Shown here one piece after another: positions 41,729-50,962 of a DNA stretch of 64,000 nucleotides (positions within the stretch are counted from its first letter, which is position 1; each line of letters starts with the position of its first letter). Both the position numbers and the translations under genes were made by a program. This stretch comes from Streptomyces monomycini (GTDB taxonomy: Bacteria; Actinomycetota; Actinomycetes; Streptomycetales; Streptomycetaceae): assembly GCF_022271435.1 (NCBI RefSeq), contig NZ_JAFIQY010000004.1, positions 62,001-126,000 of the forward strand. Direction: 5' to 3'. The notes beneath the pieces are model-generated. The model was not told the origin of the DNA, did no database searches, and saw only the letters and a list, made by a program, of their open reading frames with translations.

Positions 41729-44700
41729 GCGCCCGGTCCGCCGAGCGTGTCGCCATGGTGCAGGCGGCCCGGCAGGGCAGCGGATTCCTGCTCACCTCGC
41801 GGCTGGTTCTGACCTCGGCCCATCTTTTCGACGGGACGGAGGACGCCCGCGTCGCCGTTCCGGGCGGTACGGGCGTCCAGCACGGCCGGCTTTTGTGGCG
41901 CCGTCGGGACGCGTCGTGTGACGCCGCGTTACTGGAAACCGCCGACGACCTGGTGGCTGACCCGGCGACATGCCCGATATCCGGTGTCATGTGGGGCAGG
42001 GTTGCGGGCCTGGCTTCTTGGGAGAACTGTGAGGCGATCGGCTACCCCCGGATTTCCCTCGGGGAGGGAAAGCGGCCGGACACCGAGCAGATCGTCGGAA
42101 CTTTGAAGCCCGGCTCCTCGCTCTTGCGTGGCCGTTACGTCTTGGACAGCGCCCATTCCCCTCCGCCCAGCGTGGATGGCTCCTCTTCGTCGCCGTGGCA
42201 AGGGATGTCGGGAGCCGGCCTCTTCGCCGGGGAGCACCTGATCGGCGTGGTGTGCGGCGACCCTGTGCAGTGGGGGCACGCCCGCGTCGAAGCGGTACCG
42301 GTCTCCGTCCTGGTCGGCGATCCCTCGTTCGAGCGGGCGGTGTGGGAAGCGGTCGGGGCGCGGCCGGAGTTGGTGGATGCCGTCAGACCGGTAGCGGAAG
42401 CTGCTCAACCACCGCCTGACTCTTTCGAATTCATCTGGCAGCCGGTCCGGGAAGCCGATCCGATGGGATTTGGAATTCACCCTGCACCAGAGGCTCCAGG
42501 CCATTCGCAAGTGGTCGAGTACGTAGGCCGCGCCGTCGACGCCCAGTTGGACGCGCATCTCGACGCACTGGCCGACTCCGGCGGCATGCTCCTGCTGACG
42601 GGCGATTCGGCGGCGGGGAAGACCCGCTCCCTTTTCGAGAGTATGTGCCGAAAGCTGGGGGAACGGCTGGTCTGCATGCCCGACCCCGATGCGGGGTTGT
42701 CCGCGCTCCCCTCCTTCACCGGCGGCGAAGACAGGATCGTATGGCTCGACGACCTGCAGGACTACCTGCGCTCCGACGGACTGACCCTGTCGCTGCTCGA
42801 CAGGCTGGTCCGCCGCCGGGTCTTGGTCCTCGCCACACTGCGTACGGAGTTCTACGAGCACTACACCGATGACAAGGACACACCACTCCTGACCCGGGGC
42901 ACCGACCCCCGGCTTCCCTCTTCTCCGGCCCGGATACTCCGCAGGGCACAGCGCCTCCCCCTTGAACGCATCTGGTGCGACAGCGAACGGCGGAGCGCTT
43001 CCCACAGCACTGATCCGCGTATCGTAGAGGCGTTGAGGTCCGACAGGGCCTATGGAGTGGCCGAATATCTCGCGGCAGGCCCACAGGTGCTCACGCTGTG
43101 GCGCTCCGCTTCCCGGGTGAGAGGCAACCCGCGAGGAGCCGCGCTCGTCGCCGCCGCGATCGACCTCGTACGCACCGGCGTTGACTCCGCCCTGCCGCCC
43201 GACGCTGTGGAGCGTCTGCACGAGCATTACCTCGACCAGGCGGGCGGTCCCGCGCTGCGGCCGGAAGGACTGGACGAGGCGTGGCGCTGGGCGGGGCGGG
43301 TCGTGCTGGGCGTGACCAGTCCGCTGGTACCCGGCCGGGGCGGGACGTGGAAGCCGTGCGACTACCTGGTGTCCCATGTCGCACGCCGGTCCCGGCCGAA
43401 CGATCTGCCAGCGGAAGTGTGGGCCGAGGCCCTACGCATCGTGGAGGACGCACGTCGCGTAGTGGTGTCGACGGTGGCTAGGGTCGCCGGACATCCGAAC
43501 ACCGCGAAGGACGTGCTGCGTCCGCTCGTGGCCGTAGACGACCGTGAGGCCCTGGTCAACCTCGGGGCTCTCCTGACCGCGGAGAACGACCACGAGAAAG
43601 CTGCGACGTACTTCCGCCGCGCCTCGGAACTCGGTGATCCGACTGGAGCGCACAACATGGGTGCGCTGTATGTCATGCGGGGTGATCTGGCGAGTGCACG
43701 CGACTGGTACACACTGGCCATCGAGCGCGGTGAACTGTCGTCTATTGGCGCCCTCGGCCTGGTCCATGAAAAGCTGGGGAACCGAGAGGAAGCGACGAAC
43801 CTGTGGAAACGCGGAACCGAGGCCGGTGACCCCGGGAGCGCACTGCTGTATTCCGACTGGCTGTCCTCGCAGTGGCAGTCGGAAGAAGCGGTGGCGGCCT
43901 TGCGTATCGCGGCCGACGGCGCGGCGGTTCCCTACGCGGCGTTGTCGTACGCCGGCGTCCTTTTGCGCAAGGAGAACCACGAAGCGGCGAATGCCTACGT
44001 GTCCAAGGCGTACAACGCGGCGGTCACGCAAGGCCGACTGGGGGAGCCAGTCGGCTATCTGATGGCCGGAGTGACCGCTTACTCTTTCGGTGACGTCCAG
44101 GCAGGCGAGGAGTGGTGGAACCAGGCCCGTTCCAAAGGCTGCTCGGTGGACTGGCACGTCGCCGACGCTCCGGCCGGTCACCCCGGTCTGCGGCATCTCG
44201 CCATGAGTCTGGATACTCGAAACAAGCTCGGCGACGAGGGCATTCACCACCTAATGCGGATCCTATGGGCCGGAGACTGTCTGGACTGCGGATACCCCCT
44301 GCAGGACGGTGTGCCCGCGCTGTACGTGGACGACCAGTACACAACTGCAGACGCAAGGCTGTTCCACTTCGGACTGTGCAGGTACCCGCGGTGGAATGAA
44401 TCCGCCCTCGTGACCGTCGCGAAGGAAGCAGGAGTGAGTTGGGAGGCGTTCACCGCCGCGGTACCGGCGGATGGACAGCTGGTTCCAGCCCTAGTTGTGA
44501 ACCCCGCTTTGGAGGCGGCTCATCTGATCCTGGAGGATCAGGTCTGGACGCCGACCGCCAGGTACGGCCCGCAGTCACCCCTGTGCGCCCCTCTTCGCCT
44601 TCGACCTCTTCAAGCCGGCTTTCCGGCTCGCACACCAGATTCCCCTGCACGGGCTTTCGTCAGAGAAGGCGAAGTGGCGGTATCGGTTGTATTCGAGGCC

Positions 44701-44871
44701 TGGTGGGCTCCTGCCCTCAAGGAACATGTCACGCTGGTGCAACGGCACGGCGGCCTGCTGCTCATCATGACCAGCGCCTTCGAGCCGAAGAGCTCTCCTA
44801 CCGTGGAGACACTGATGACGGTTTTGCGGTCCCAGGAATCAACGGCGTGCTGGGTCTCCCTGGGAAAATGA
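41725..44871 (+). CDS. trypsin-like protease / P-loop ATPase / SEL1-TPR repeat protein
   Basis: A 1048-aa multidomain protein. Residues 1-210 are a trypsin-like domain with a plausible triad H33 (TSAHLF), D66 (CDAALL) and S162 (GMSGAG). A P-loop ATPase follows, with Walker A GDSAAGKT at 293-300 and Walker B IVWLDD at 338-343. Residues ~600-830 hold SEL1/TPR-type helical repeats (AATYFRRASELGDPTGAHNM and relatives). The last ~190 contain GDCLDCGYPL and no named domain. Leu69 is encoded by TTA (41929-41931). The architecture fits signal-triggered proteolytic conflict systems; the trigger and substrate are unknown. The 3' end overlaps the convergent phosphatase gene by 33 bases. Confidence 0.85.
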   Translation: MSARSAERVAMVQAARQGSGFLLTSRLVLTSAHLFDGTEDARVAVPGGTGVQHGRLLWRRRDASCDAALLETADDLVADPATCPISGVMWGRVAGLASWENCEAIGYPRISLGEGKRPDTEQIVGTLKPGSSLLRGRYVLDSAHSPPPSVDGSSSSPWQGMSGAGLFAGEHLIGVVCGDPVQWGHARVEAVPVSVLVGDPSFERAVWEAVGARPELVDAVRPVAEAAQPPPDSFEFIWQPVREADPMGFGIHPAPEAPGHSQVVEYVGRAVDAQLDAHLDALADSGGMLLLTGDSAAGKTRSLFESMCRKLGERLVCMPDPDAGLSALPSFTGGEDRIVWLDDLQDYLRSDGLTLSLLDRLVRRRVLVLATLRTEFYEHYTDDKDTPLLTRGTDPRLPSSPARILRRAQRLPLERIWCDSERRSASHSTDPRIVEALRSDRAYGVAEYLAAGPQVLTLWRSASRVRGNPRGAALVAAAIDLVRTGVDSALPPDAVERLHEHYLDQAGGPALRPEGLDEAWRWAGRVVLGVTSPLVPGRGGTWKPCDYLVSHVARRSRPNDLPAEVWAEALRIVEDARRVVVSTVARVAGHPNTAKDVLRPLVAVDDREALVNLGALLTAENDHEKAATYFRRASELGDPTGAHNMGALYVMRGDLASARDWYTLAIERGELSSIGALGLVHEKLGNREEATNLWKRGTEAGDPGSALLYSDWLSSQWQSEEAVAALRIAADGAAVPYAALSYAGVLLRKENHEAANAYVSKAYNAAVTQGRLGEPVGYLMAGVTAYSFGDVQAGEEWWNQARSKGCSVDWHVADAPAGHPGLRHLAMSLDTRNKLGDEGIHHLMRILWAGDCLDCGYPLQDGVPALYVDDQYTTADARLFHFGLCRYPRWNESALVTVAKEAGVSWEAFTAAVPADGQLVPALVVNPALEAAHLILEDQVWTPTARYGPQSPLCAPLRLRPLQAGFPARTPDSPARAFVREGEVAVSVVFEAWWAPALKEHVTLVQRHGGLLLIMTSAFEPKSSPTVETLMTVLRSQESTACWVSLGK

Positions 44872-45381
44872 CGTCGCGCGACGCAACGGCAGCCGATGCA
44901 GCTCCACCTCGCTGAGCCGCCCCTCCGCCGCCCACGCCGTCATGTACGTGCAGTACGGCTGCCGTCGGCGATCGGTCGGTGAGCCCGGGTTGAGCAGGCG
45001 CAGGCGGCCGTCCTCCGTCGTGGTGTCCCAGGGGATGTGGCTGTGGCCGAAGACGAGCACGTCGAGGTCCGGGTACTGCTGGGCGCAGCGGCGTTCACGG
45101 CCCTGCTTCTGGCCGGTTTCGTGCACCACGCCCCAGCGGAGCCCGCCGAGTTCGGCGTACGCCACCTCCGGCAGGCGGGCGCGCAGGTCCGGGCCGTCGT
45201 TGTTGCCGTACACGCCGAGGAGTCTGCGGGAGCGTTCCTCCAGCAGGTCCAGGGTGGCGGTGTCCACCCAGTCCCCGGCGTGTACGACCACGTCGGCGCG
45301 CGCCACCTGCTCCAGCAGCTCCGGTGGCAGGGCCTTGGCGCGTTTGGGCAGGTGGGTGTCGGACGTCAGCAGCAGGCGCAC
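44839..45381 (-). CDS. YfcE/MJ0936-type metallophosphatase
   Basis: A 180-aa calcineurin-like phosphoesterase. The metal ligands can be read in LLTSDTHLP, VHAGDWVD, GNND (VYGNNDGPD) and FGHSHIPW, followed by LLNPGSPTDRR. Such proteins hydrolyse phosphodiesters in vitro and their substrates are mostly unknown. GTG at 45381 starts right at the conserved beta strand; the ribosome site AGGAG is 13 bases away and imperfect. Confidence 0.88.
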   Translation of the reverse strand: MRLLLTSDTHLPKRAKALPPELLEQVARADVVVHAGDWVDTATLDLLEERSRRLLGVYGNNDGPDLRARLPEVAYAELGGLRWGVVHETGQKQGRERRCAQQYPDLDVLVFGHSHIPWDTTTEDGRLRLLNPGSPTDRRRQPYCTYMTAWAAEGRLSEVELHRLPLRRATSFSQGDPARR

Positions 45382-45472
45382 GGGCCGACCGTAGCTCCTC
45401 TCCGTGGCAGTCGCGTCGCACGGCCGCGTGCGTGTCCGCGCGGGCAGTCGCGCCGCGCTGCCGTCCGTGTCC

Positions 45473-47506
45473 TCACAGGCAGTCGCGCGGCAGCGTCTCG
45501 TTCCAGGTGCGGGAGAAGACGCGGTGGTCGTTCTCGTAGCCGTCCAGGGTGGCGTCGATGTGGAACTCCTTCTCGGAGCAGCGCAGTTTCTGGTGGGTGA
45601 CGACCCGGACGTCCCAGTCGCCGCGCCGGAAGCGCATGGTCCACAGGGTCTCGCCGGTGGCGGAGGTGAAGTCGTCGGCGACGGTGGTGTAGCGCTCGTA
45701 GGCGCGCCGCCCGACCTCCATGCCGGTGTCCTCCAGGCGCGCCAGCCCCCGGTCCTTGACGATCTCAAGCTCGGAGGTGTAGCCGACCAGGTCCCGCTTG
45801 ACGTCCCAGCGCTCCTCCGGCGGGGTCAGCTGGGTGACAGTGAGCGGCCGGGCGCCCTCCGGCTCGCCGAACGGGCGCGGCGGCAGCCGGTCCGGTTCGG
45901 TGGTGGGCCGGACCGGCAGGGTCAGGGTGCTGCTGCCCTCGTGGACGCTGAGCGTGGCGGGCCGGGGCGGCGGCCAGGCCAGCGGCCAGTACGAGGTGGA
46001 CAGCGACAGCCGGATGCGGTGGCCGGGCGGGAACGCCTGGGCGACGCCGTTGAGCTGGACGGTGGCGCGGTAGCGCCGGCCGGGCTCCAGGGGCTCGGGC
46101 TCGCCGACCGTCTCGTGGTGGGCGAGGTTGAGCACGCCGTAGGTGACGCGGGTGGCCCGGCCGTCGGGGGCCACGTCGGTCAGGCGGGCGGCGACCATGG
46201 CGACCGGTTCGCTGACCGACAGGTCGAGTTCGACGGTGGGCGAGCCGAGGATCTCGACGCGCTCGGTGAGCCGGTCGCTGTCGAAGACCAGCGAGCCGCC
46301 GTCCTCCTCGCGCTGGTCGTACGGCAGGTCCGGCGGCGCGTTGTAGGAGGCCCACTTGCCGGCGAACTGGCCGACGGACAGCGGTGACTGGACGGTCAGC
46401 GTGCCGCAGTTCCGGTCGCCGCACTCCTCGCCGTCGGCGCCGATGCGGTGCCGGAAGAGCGGGCGGGATACGGAGCGGACGTGCGGGGAAGGCCAGTCCG
46501 GCTCGCCGACCCAGCGGCCCGGCCGGGTCTCGTAGGACGTGGACGGCGGCACGCTGTCCTGCATCCAGGCGCTGAGCATCGGGCCGTCCATGACGCCGTT
46601 GTCGGCGCCCTTGAGCCAGTGGTCCCACCAGCGCACGACTTCCTGGAGGTAGCCGATCGCGGGCCCGGGCTCACCCAGATGGGGGAACTTGTGCGACCAG
46701 GGGCCGATCAGGCCCTTGCGCGGTACGTCGAGGTTGCCCAGCAGCCGGGTCACGGCGTTGGAGTAGCCGTCGGCCCAGCCGCTGGAGGCGAGGACCGGGC
46801 AGCGTACGGAGCGGTAGTCCTCGCAGACCGAGGCGTGCCGCCAGTAGTCGTCGCGGCGCTGGTGGCGCAGCCAGTTCAGGGCCCACGGTTCGGTGTGCTC
46901 CAGGCGTTCGCGCCACATCCCGCGCCAGCGGCCGCCGACCACGGCCGGGTCGGGCGGGCAGGTGGCGTAGGCGAACATGGTGCCCGCCTCGGCGAGGTTG
47001 TCGGAGAGCAGCTGGCCGCCCATGTAGTGCATGTCGTCGGCGTACCGGTCGTCGGTGAAGGACGCGATGACGATGGCGCGCAGGCTCTCGGGCTGCCGGG
47101 CGGCGACCTGGAGGGCGGCGAAGGCGCCCCAGGACAGGCCCATCATGCCGGTGTTCCCGTCGCACCAGGGCTGGTCGGCCAGCCAGGCGAGGACGTCCTC
47201 GGCGTCGGCCTGTTCCTGCTCCAGGTACTCGTCCTTCAGGACGCCCTCCGACTCGCCGGTGCCGCGCAGGTCGACGCGGACGCAGGCGTAGCCGTGGCCG
47301 GCGATGTAGGGGTGGTGGATGGAGTCGCGTACGGCGGTCAGGTCGCCTTTGCGGTACGGGATGTACTCCAGCACCGCCGGCACCGGTTCCTCGTCGGACG
47401 CCGTGGGACGCCAGATGCGCGCCGACAGGCGGGTGCCGTCGGAGACGGGGATCGTGACATGGTCCTCCTCCGTCGTCGCGCAGGGCAGATTGCTGACGAA
47501 ACGCAT
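45473..47506 (-). CDS. CocE/NonD family hydrolase (X-Pro dipeptidyl-peptidase-like)
   Basis: A 677-aa alpha/beta hydrolase of the CocE/X-Pro dipeptidyl-peptidase type. The oxyanion and nucleophile regions are VDLRGTGESEG and MMGLSWGAFAAL (nucleophile Ser), followed by a helical cap and the C-terminal jelly-roll beta domain (VELDLSVSEPVAMVAARLTD). The ATG at 47506 follows GAGGAGAAGG. Family members cleave acyl esters or Pro-peptide bonds. It comes 60 bases after an ATP-grasp ligase gene in the same direction, which suggests a synthesis/hydrolysis pair. Confidence 0.88.
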   Translation of the reverse strand: MRFVSNLPCATTEEDHVTIPVSDGTRLSARIWRPTASDEEPVPAVLEYIPYRKGDLTAVRDSIHHPYIAGHGYACVRVDLRGTGESEGVLKDEYLEQEQADAEDVLAWLADQPWCDGNTGMMGLSWGAFAALQVAARQPESLRAIVIASFTDDRYADDMHYMGGQLLSDNLAEAGTMFAYATCPPDPAVVGGRWRGMWRERLEHTEPWALNWLRHQRRDDYWRHASVCEDYRSVRCPVLASSGWADGYSNAVTRLLGNLDVPRKGLIGPWSHKFPHLGEPGPAIGYLQEVVRWWDHWLKGADNGVMDGPMLSAWMQDSVPPSTSYETRPGRWVGEPDWPSPHVRSVSRPLFRHRIGADGEECGDRNCGTLTVQSPLSVGQFAGKWASYNAPPDLPYDQREEDGGSLVFDSDRLTERVEILGSPTVELDLSVSEPVAMVAARLTDVAPDGRATRVTYGVLNLAHHETVGEPEPLEPGRRYRATVQLNGVAQAFPPGHRIRLSLSTSYWPLAWPPPRPATLSVHEGSSTLTLPVRPTTEPDRLPPRPFGEPEGARPLTVTQLTPPEERWDVKRDLVGYTSELEIVKDRGLARLEDTGMEVGRRAYERYTTVADDFTSATGETLWTMRFRRGDWDVRVVTHQKLRCSEKEFHIDATLDGYENDHRVFSRTWNETLPRDCL

Positions 47507-47566
47507 GGGGCGACCTTCTCCTCGCTGTCGTGCGGTCGGCGCTGTCGTGCGGCCGGGCGGACCGGT

Positions 47567-48865
47567 TCAGCCGTCCCCGTCGGCGGGCCCGGCCTTCTCG
47601 AAGGCCAGGTTCAGGGCCGCCACGCAGTGGTCGTACTTCTCGCGCAGCTCCTCTTCACTGTCGCCCCCGGTGAAGACATGGGCCAGTTCGAAGCTGTAGC
47701 TGTCCTGCTGCTCCATGTCCGACAGGTGCTGGCCCGGCTCGGGAATCACGTGGATGCGCGTGCCCGGGATCTCGCGCTCGATGCGCTCGATCTCCTCCTG
47801 GGAGGGCACCGCGCAGGCGACGCCGTCGGCGAACCAGCGGTAGTACCACTTGGCGGCCGTCCGGTAGCGGCCCTCGCGGTGCGGCATCGACGGGTCCTCG
47901 CCGAGGGCGAGGCGCAGCATGGCGTGGTGGTTGGGGGCGCCGTCGACGTACTGGAAGAGTTCGGCGTGCGACTGGGAGTGCCGGGGGTTGACCTCCAGCA
48001 CGTTGATGTCGTCGGTGTGCGGGTCGTAGAAGTACTCGATGCTGAACGTGGCCTCCTGCATCCCGATCTGCCGCATCACGCGGGTGGAGGCGTCGCGCAG
48101 CCGGTGCAGCACGGTCTCGGGCAGCGTCGAGGGGTACTGGTGGCGCAGGAAGGACGAACTGCCGGGGTAGTCGATGGAGTCCAGGACGCCGTAGACCGTG
48201 ACCTCGCCGTCGTGCACGTAGCCCTCGACCGCGACCTGGATGCCGGACAGCGCCTCCTCCGCCAGGCAGACCTGCCCGCCGACGCCCGCCATCTCCGAGG
48301 GGAGGTCGAGGCGGTCGAGGATGTACTCGAAGGGCTGGCCGACGCGGCCGATGCCCTTGCGGATCTTCTCGACGGCCGCGTGGAACTCCGTCTCGTCCCG
48401 GACGCCGTAGGCCAGTTCCGAGGAGTAGGCGAGGGCGGGCTTGAGCCACATGGGGAATGCGACGCCCTCGGGCGGGTTCGGCGGGTCCGCGTGGAGGTCG
48501 ACCCGGCCGAAGCGCGGGTGGGTGTCGACGGCCTTCTCCTGCTCCAGCCGGCTCCAGTACTTGTGCTCGCACTTGACGACCGATTCCAGGCTGGTGCTGC
48601 GGGTGCCGTAGCGCTCGCTCAGGATCGGTACGAGGGTGCTGACCGGGAAGTCCCAGTAACCGACGATGGCGTCGATGCTGCCGTCGAAGGAGTCCAGCAG
48701 CTGCTGGGCCTTGTCCAGGAGGCCGGGTACGGAGACCTCGCCGACCTGGAGTTCCTTGACGGTGAGCAGCGGGTGGAAGCGGTACCGGTCCGCGTCGGGA
48801 ACGTCGTGCAGGGCGGGCAGGTTGGCCGCCTCCAGGCCGATCACAAAGATGTTCTTCTGACTCAC
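47567..48865 (-). CDS. ATP-grasp ligase-like protein
   Basis: A 432-aa ATP-grasp protein with a Rossmann-like N-terminus (NIFVIGLEAANLPAL), central ATP-grasp core (MWLKPALAYSSELAYGV, VAVEGYVHDGEVTVYGVLDS) and metal-binding end EVNPRHSQSHAELF. The family forms amide or thioester bonds through acyl phosphates. GTG at 48865 is set by GAGGAGGAT. The partner CocE-type hydrolase and the lack of any carrier or NRPS gene leave the substrate open; a peptide or amino-acid ester is possible. Confidence 0.83.
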   Translation of the reverse strand: MSQKNIFVIGLEAANLPALHDVPDADRYRFHPLLTVKELQVGEVSVPGLLDKAQQLLDSFDGSIDAIVGYWDFPVSTLVPILSERYGTRSTSLESVVKCEHKYWSRLEQEKAVDTHPRFGRVDLHADPPNPPEGVAFPMWLKPALAYSSELAYGVRDETEFHAAVEKIRKGIGRVGQPFEYILDRLDLPSEMAGVGGQVCLAEEALSGIQVAVEGYVHDGEVTVYGVLDSIDYPGSSSFLRHQYPSTLPETVLHRLRDASTRVMRQIGMQEATFSIEYFYDPHTDDINVLEVNPRHSQSHAELFQYVDGAPNHHAMLRLALGEDPSMPHREGRYRTAAKWYYRWFADGVACAVPSQEEIERIEREIPGTRIHVIPEPGQHLSDMEQQDSYSFELAHVFTGGDSEEELREKYDHCVAALNLAFEKAGPADGDG

Positions 48866-49022
48866 CAGGGGATCCTCCTCGCCGCTCGCTGTCCGGCGAG
48901 GCACGCGAGTACCCGCCGGGATCACGGCAAACCCCGGGGAGCCGCCCGGGCGACGGCAAGAGGGCTGGTGGGCGGCGTGGCGCGGCGAGGGGACGGGGTT
49001 TCCCCACACAGGACACCTGTCC

Positions 49023-49047
49023 GATTAATCCACTAATGCCCGGGTAC
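49023..49047 (+). promoter_or_regulatory. sigma-B-like promoter of the DUF2795 gene
   Basis: GATT, 15 bases, GGGTAC, followed by TGGAG. This is the same core and spacing as the promoter at 477-501, and it lies ~65 bases before the ATG at 49112. It is the strongest hint that both genes belong to a general stress regulon. Confidence 0.55.
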
Positions 49048-49111
49048 TGGAGGGGCGGCCGTCCGGCAGCCCGCCGGACGGCACACCCCACCCCCGTCAA
49101 GCGGAGGACCC

Positions 49112-49306
49112 ATGAGCGACACCAACCCGATCGAGCTCCAGAAGGCGCTCAAGGGCGCGCACTACCCGGCGAGCAAGGACGACCTGGTCTCCTGCGCCGA
49201 GGGCAATCACGCGGGCAGCCAGATGAAGGACAAGATTTCCCACATCCCCAGCAAGAGCTACGAGAACCCTGCCGAGGTGGAGAAGGCCGTCTTCAAGGGC
49301 CGGTGA
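49112..49306 (+). CDS. DUF2795 domain protein
   Basis: A 64-aa protein: NPIELQKALKGAHYPASKDD, then LVSCAEGN and KDKISHIPSKSYENPAEVEK. This matches the DUF2795 family of small soluble actinobacterial proteins of unknown role. The ATG at 49112 follows GGAGGA. It is monocistronic behind a sigma-B-like promoter; a stress-related function is inferred from that alone. Confidence 0.85.
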   Translation: MSDTNPIELQKALKGAHYPASKDDLVSCAEGNHAGSQMKDKISHIPSKSYENPAEVEKAVFKGR

Positions 49307-49396
49307 GCCGGGACCCGGCGAGCGGCGTCCCGCGGGACCGGTGAAAGCCTCCGGGGGCCGGCGGGGCATCCGTCCCGCCGGCCCCCGGAGCGTCCC

Positions 49397-50962
49397 TCAG
49401 GCCACCGACCGGTAGTCCGCCGCCACGGCGGGGGCGGGCGCCGGTGCCAGCCAGGCGATCTGCCGGCGGGAGCGCAGCAGGGCGCCGGCGCCGATCGCCA
49501 CGGCGATGATCAGGCCGCCGGCCACCAGGGCGCCCCGGGCACCGGCCACCTCCATCAGGAGACCGAGCAGCGGCGGCGCCACCAGGCCCCACACCGTGCT
49601 CGCGCTGCGCCACACGCCCAGCACCCGGCCCCGCATGTTCGCGGGCGGGTCCGTCTGGAGCACCGTCGTACCGGCCGTGTCGGAGACCGACTCGACCACC
49701 GACATGGGCAGCACCAGGACGAGCAGGACGATCAGCGACGGCGACAGCCCGGCGAAGACCTGGAGCAGCGCACCGGCGGCGGCCAGCGCGCCGACGAGCT
49801 TGACCGACGGGTTGCGCAGCCGGGCCGCGAGGATCGCGCCGACGATGCCGCCCGCCGCCAGCACCGAGGAGACGGTGCCGAACGCTCCGGCGCCCGCCGC
49901 CAGCGGGCCGGTGACCAGGACGGCCAGGGTCAGCTGGTAGTTACGGCCGAAGATCGCGCTCAGCCCGGTGATGGCGGCCAGCGCGACCAGGCGCGGGCGG
50001 CGCATGAAGAACGCCAGCCCGTCCCTGGCCCGGTCGCCGATCTCCTCCTCCGGAGCGCCCACGGCCTCCACGGCCTTCTCGGTGGCCTGCGAGGGCTTCG
50101 CGGGCGCCCGCAACGCCTCGCTGACCGGCCGCAGGAACGGGATGACGGCCGCGACGAACAGGAAGGACACCCCGTTGGCCGCGTAGGCGGCACCGGTGCC
50201 CAGGAAGCCGACGGCGACACCGGCCAGGCCCGTACCGCCGAGGCGCCCGACACTGTGCACCAGCGAGCCGACCGCGATGGCGGAGGGCACGTCCTCCCGG
50301 CGCACGAGGTCGTTGCCGAGCAGGGCGGTGGCGGGTCCGTCGATCGTGGCGATCAGACCGGTGACGGCGGCGAGCACCATCAGCAGTCCGTAGTTGAGCT
50401 GGCCGGTCGCAACCAGGGCCGCGGTCGTGAAGGCGACCAGGCCCAGTACGGCCTGGCTCAGCCCGGCGGTGAGCTTGCGCGGCCAGCGGTCCACGGCGGC
50501 ACCGCCGAACAGGCCCATGACCAGCCCGGGACCGGCCTGCACGGACAGCGACAGACCGGTGGCCGCCGCGGAGCCGGTGAGCTGGAGCACCAGCAGGTTC
50601 TGCACGGTGAGCTGCATCCAGGTGCCGACGTTGGACACCAGGTTCGCCACCGACCACCAGCGCATGCTGCGGTACCGCAGGGAGCGCCACGGCGCGTGGT
50701 CGCCGCCGTCGCCCTTGGCCTTGCGGCCCAGGAGGTACCGGAAGCCACCGGCACGCCGACGCACATTTTTTTCGGTTTCGACTGTTTCGGGAGTTTCCGG
50801 TGCGGGAATCGTTTCGTGGGAGTCCGCCTGCGCCGGGACACGGGCAGCGGAACGGACGGAAGAAGACGCAGAAGACACAGCGGCAGAAACTTCGTGAAGA
50901 GCCCAGCAGGCTCGGAGCGCGGCTCGGCGGGCACGGGGCACGACTGCGTGCGGCGTGGGCAC
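49397..50962 (-). CDS. MFS transporter
   Basis: A 521-aa major facilitator with about 12 membrane segments between residues ~95 and ~505 and a long cytoplasmic middle loop (PVSEALRAPAKPSQATEKAV). It resembles the enterobactin exporter/DHA-type MFS group (MFS_3). The ~85 residues before the first helix are Ala/Ser/Arg-rich; GTG at 50962 is the longest start, and a GTG nearer residue 66 is possible. The exported substrate is unknown. Confidence 0.85.
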   Translation of the reverse strand: MPTPHAVVPRARRAALRACWALHEVSAAVSSASSSVRSAARVPAQADSHETIPAPETPETVETEKNVRRRAGGFRYLLGRKAKGDGGDHAPWRSLRYRSMRWWSVANLVSNVGTWMQLTVQNLLVLQLTGSAAATGLSLSVQAGPGLVMGLFGGAAVDRWPRKLTAGLSQAVLGLVAFTTAALVATGQLNYGLLMVLAAVTGLIATIDGPATALLGNDLVRREDVPSAIAVGSLVHSVGRLGGTGLAGVAVGFLGTGAAYAANGVSFLFVAAVIPFLRPVSEALRAPAKPSQATEKAVEAVGAPEEEIGDRARDGLAFFMRRPRLVALAAITGLSAIFGRNYQLTLAVLVTGPLAAGAGAFGTVSSVLAAGGIVGAILAARLRNPSVKLVGALAAAGALLQVFAGLSPSLIVLLVLVLPMSVVESVSDTAGTTVLQTDPPANMRGRVLGVWRSASTVWGLVAPPLLGLLMEVAGARGALVAGGLIIAVAIGAGALLRSRRQIAWLAPAPAPAVAADYRSVA

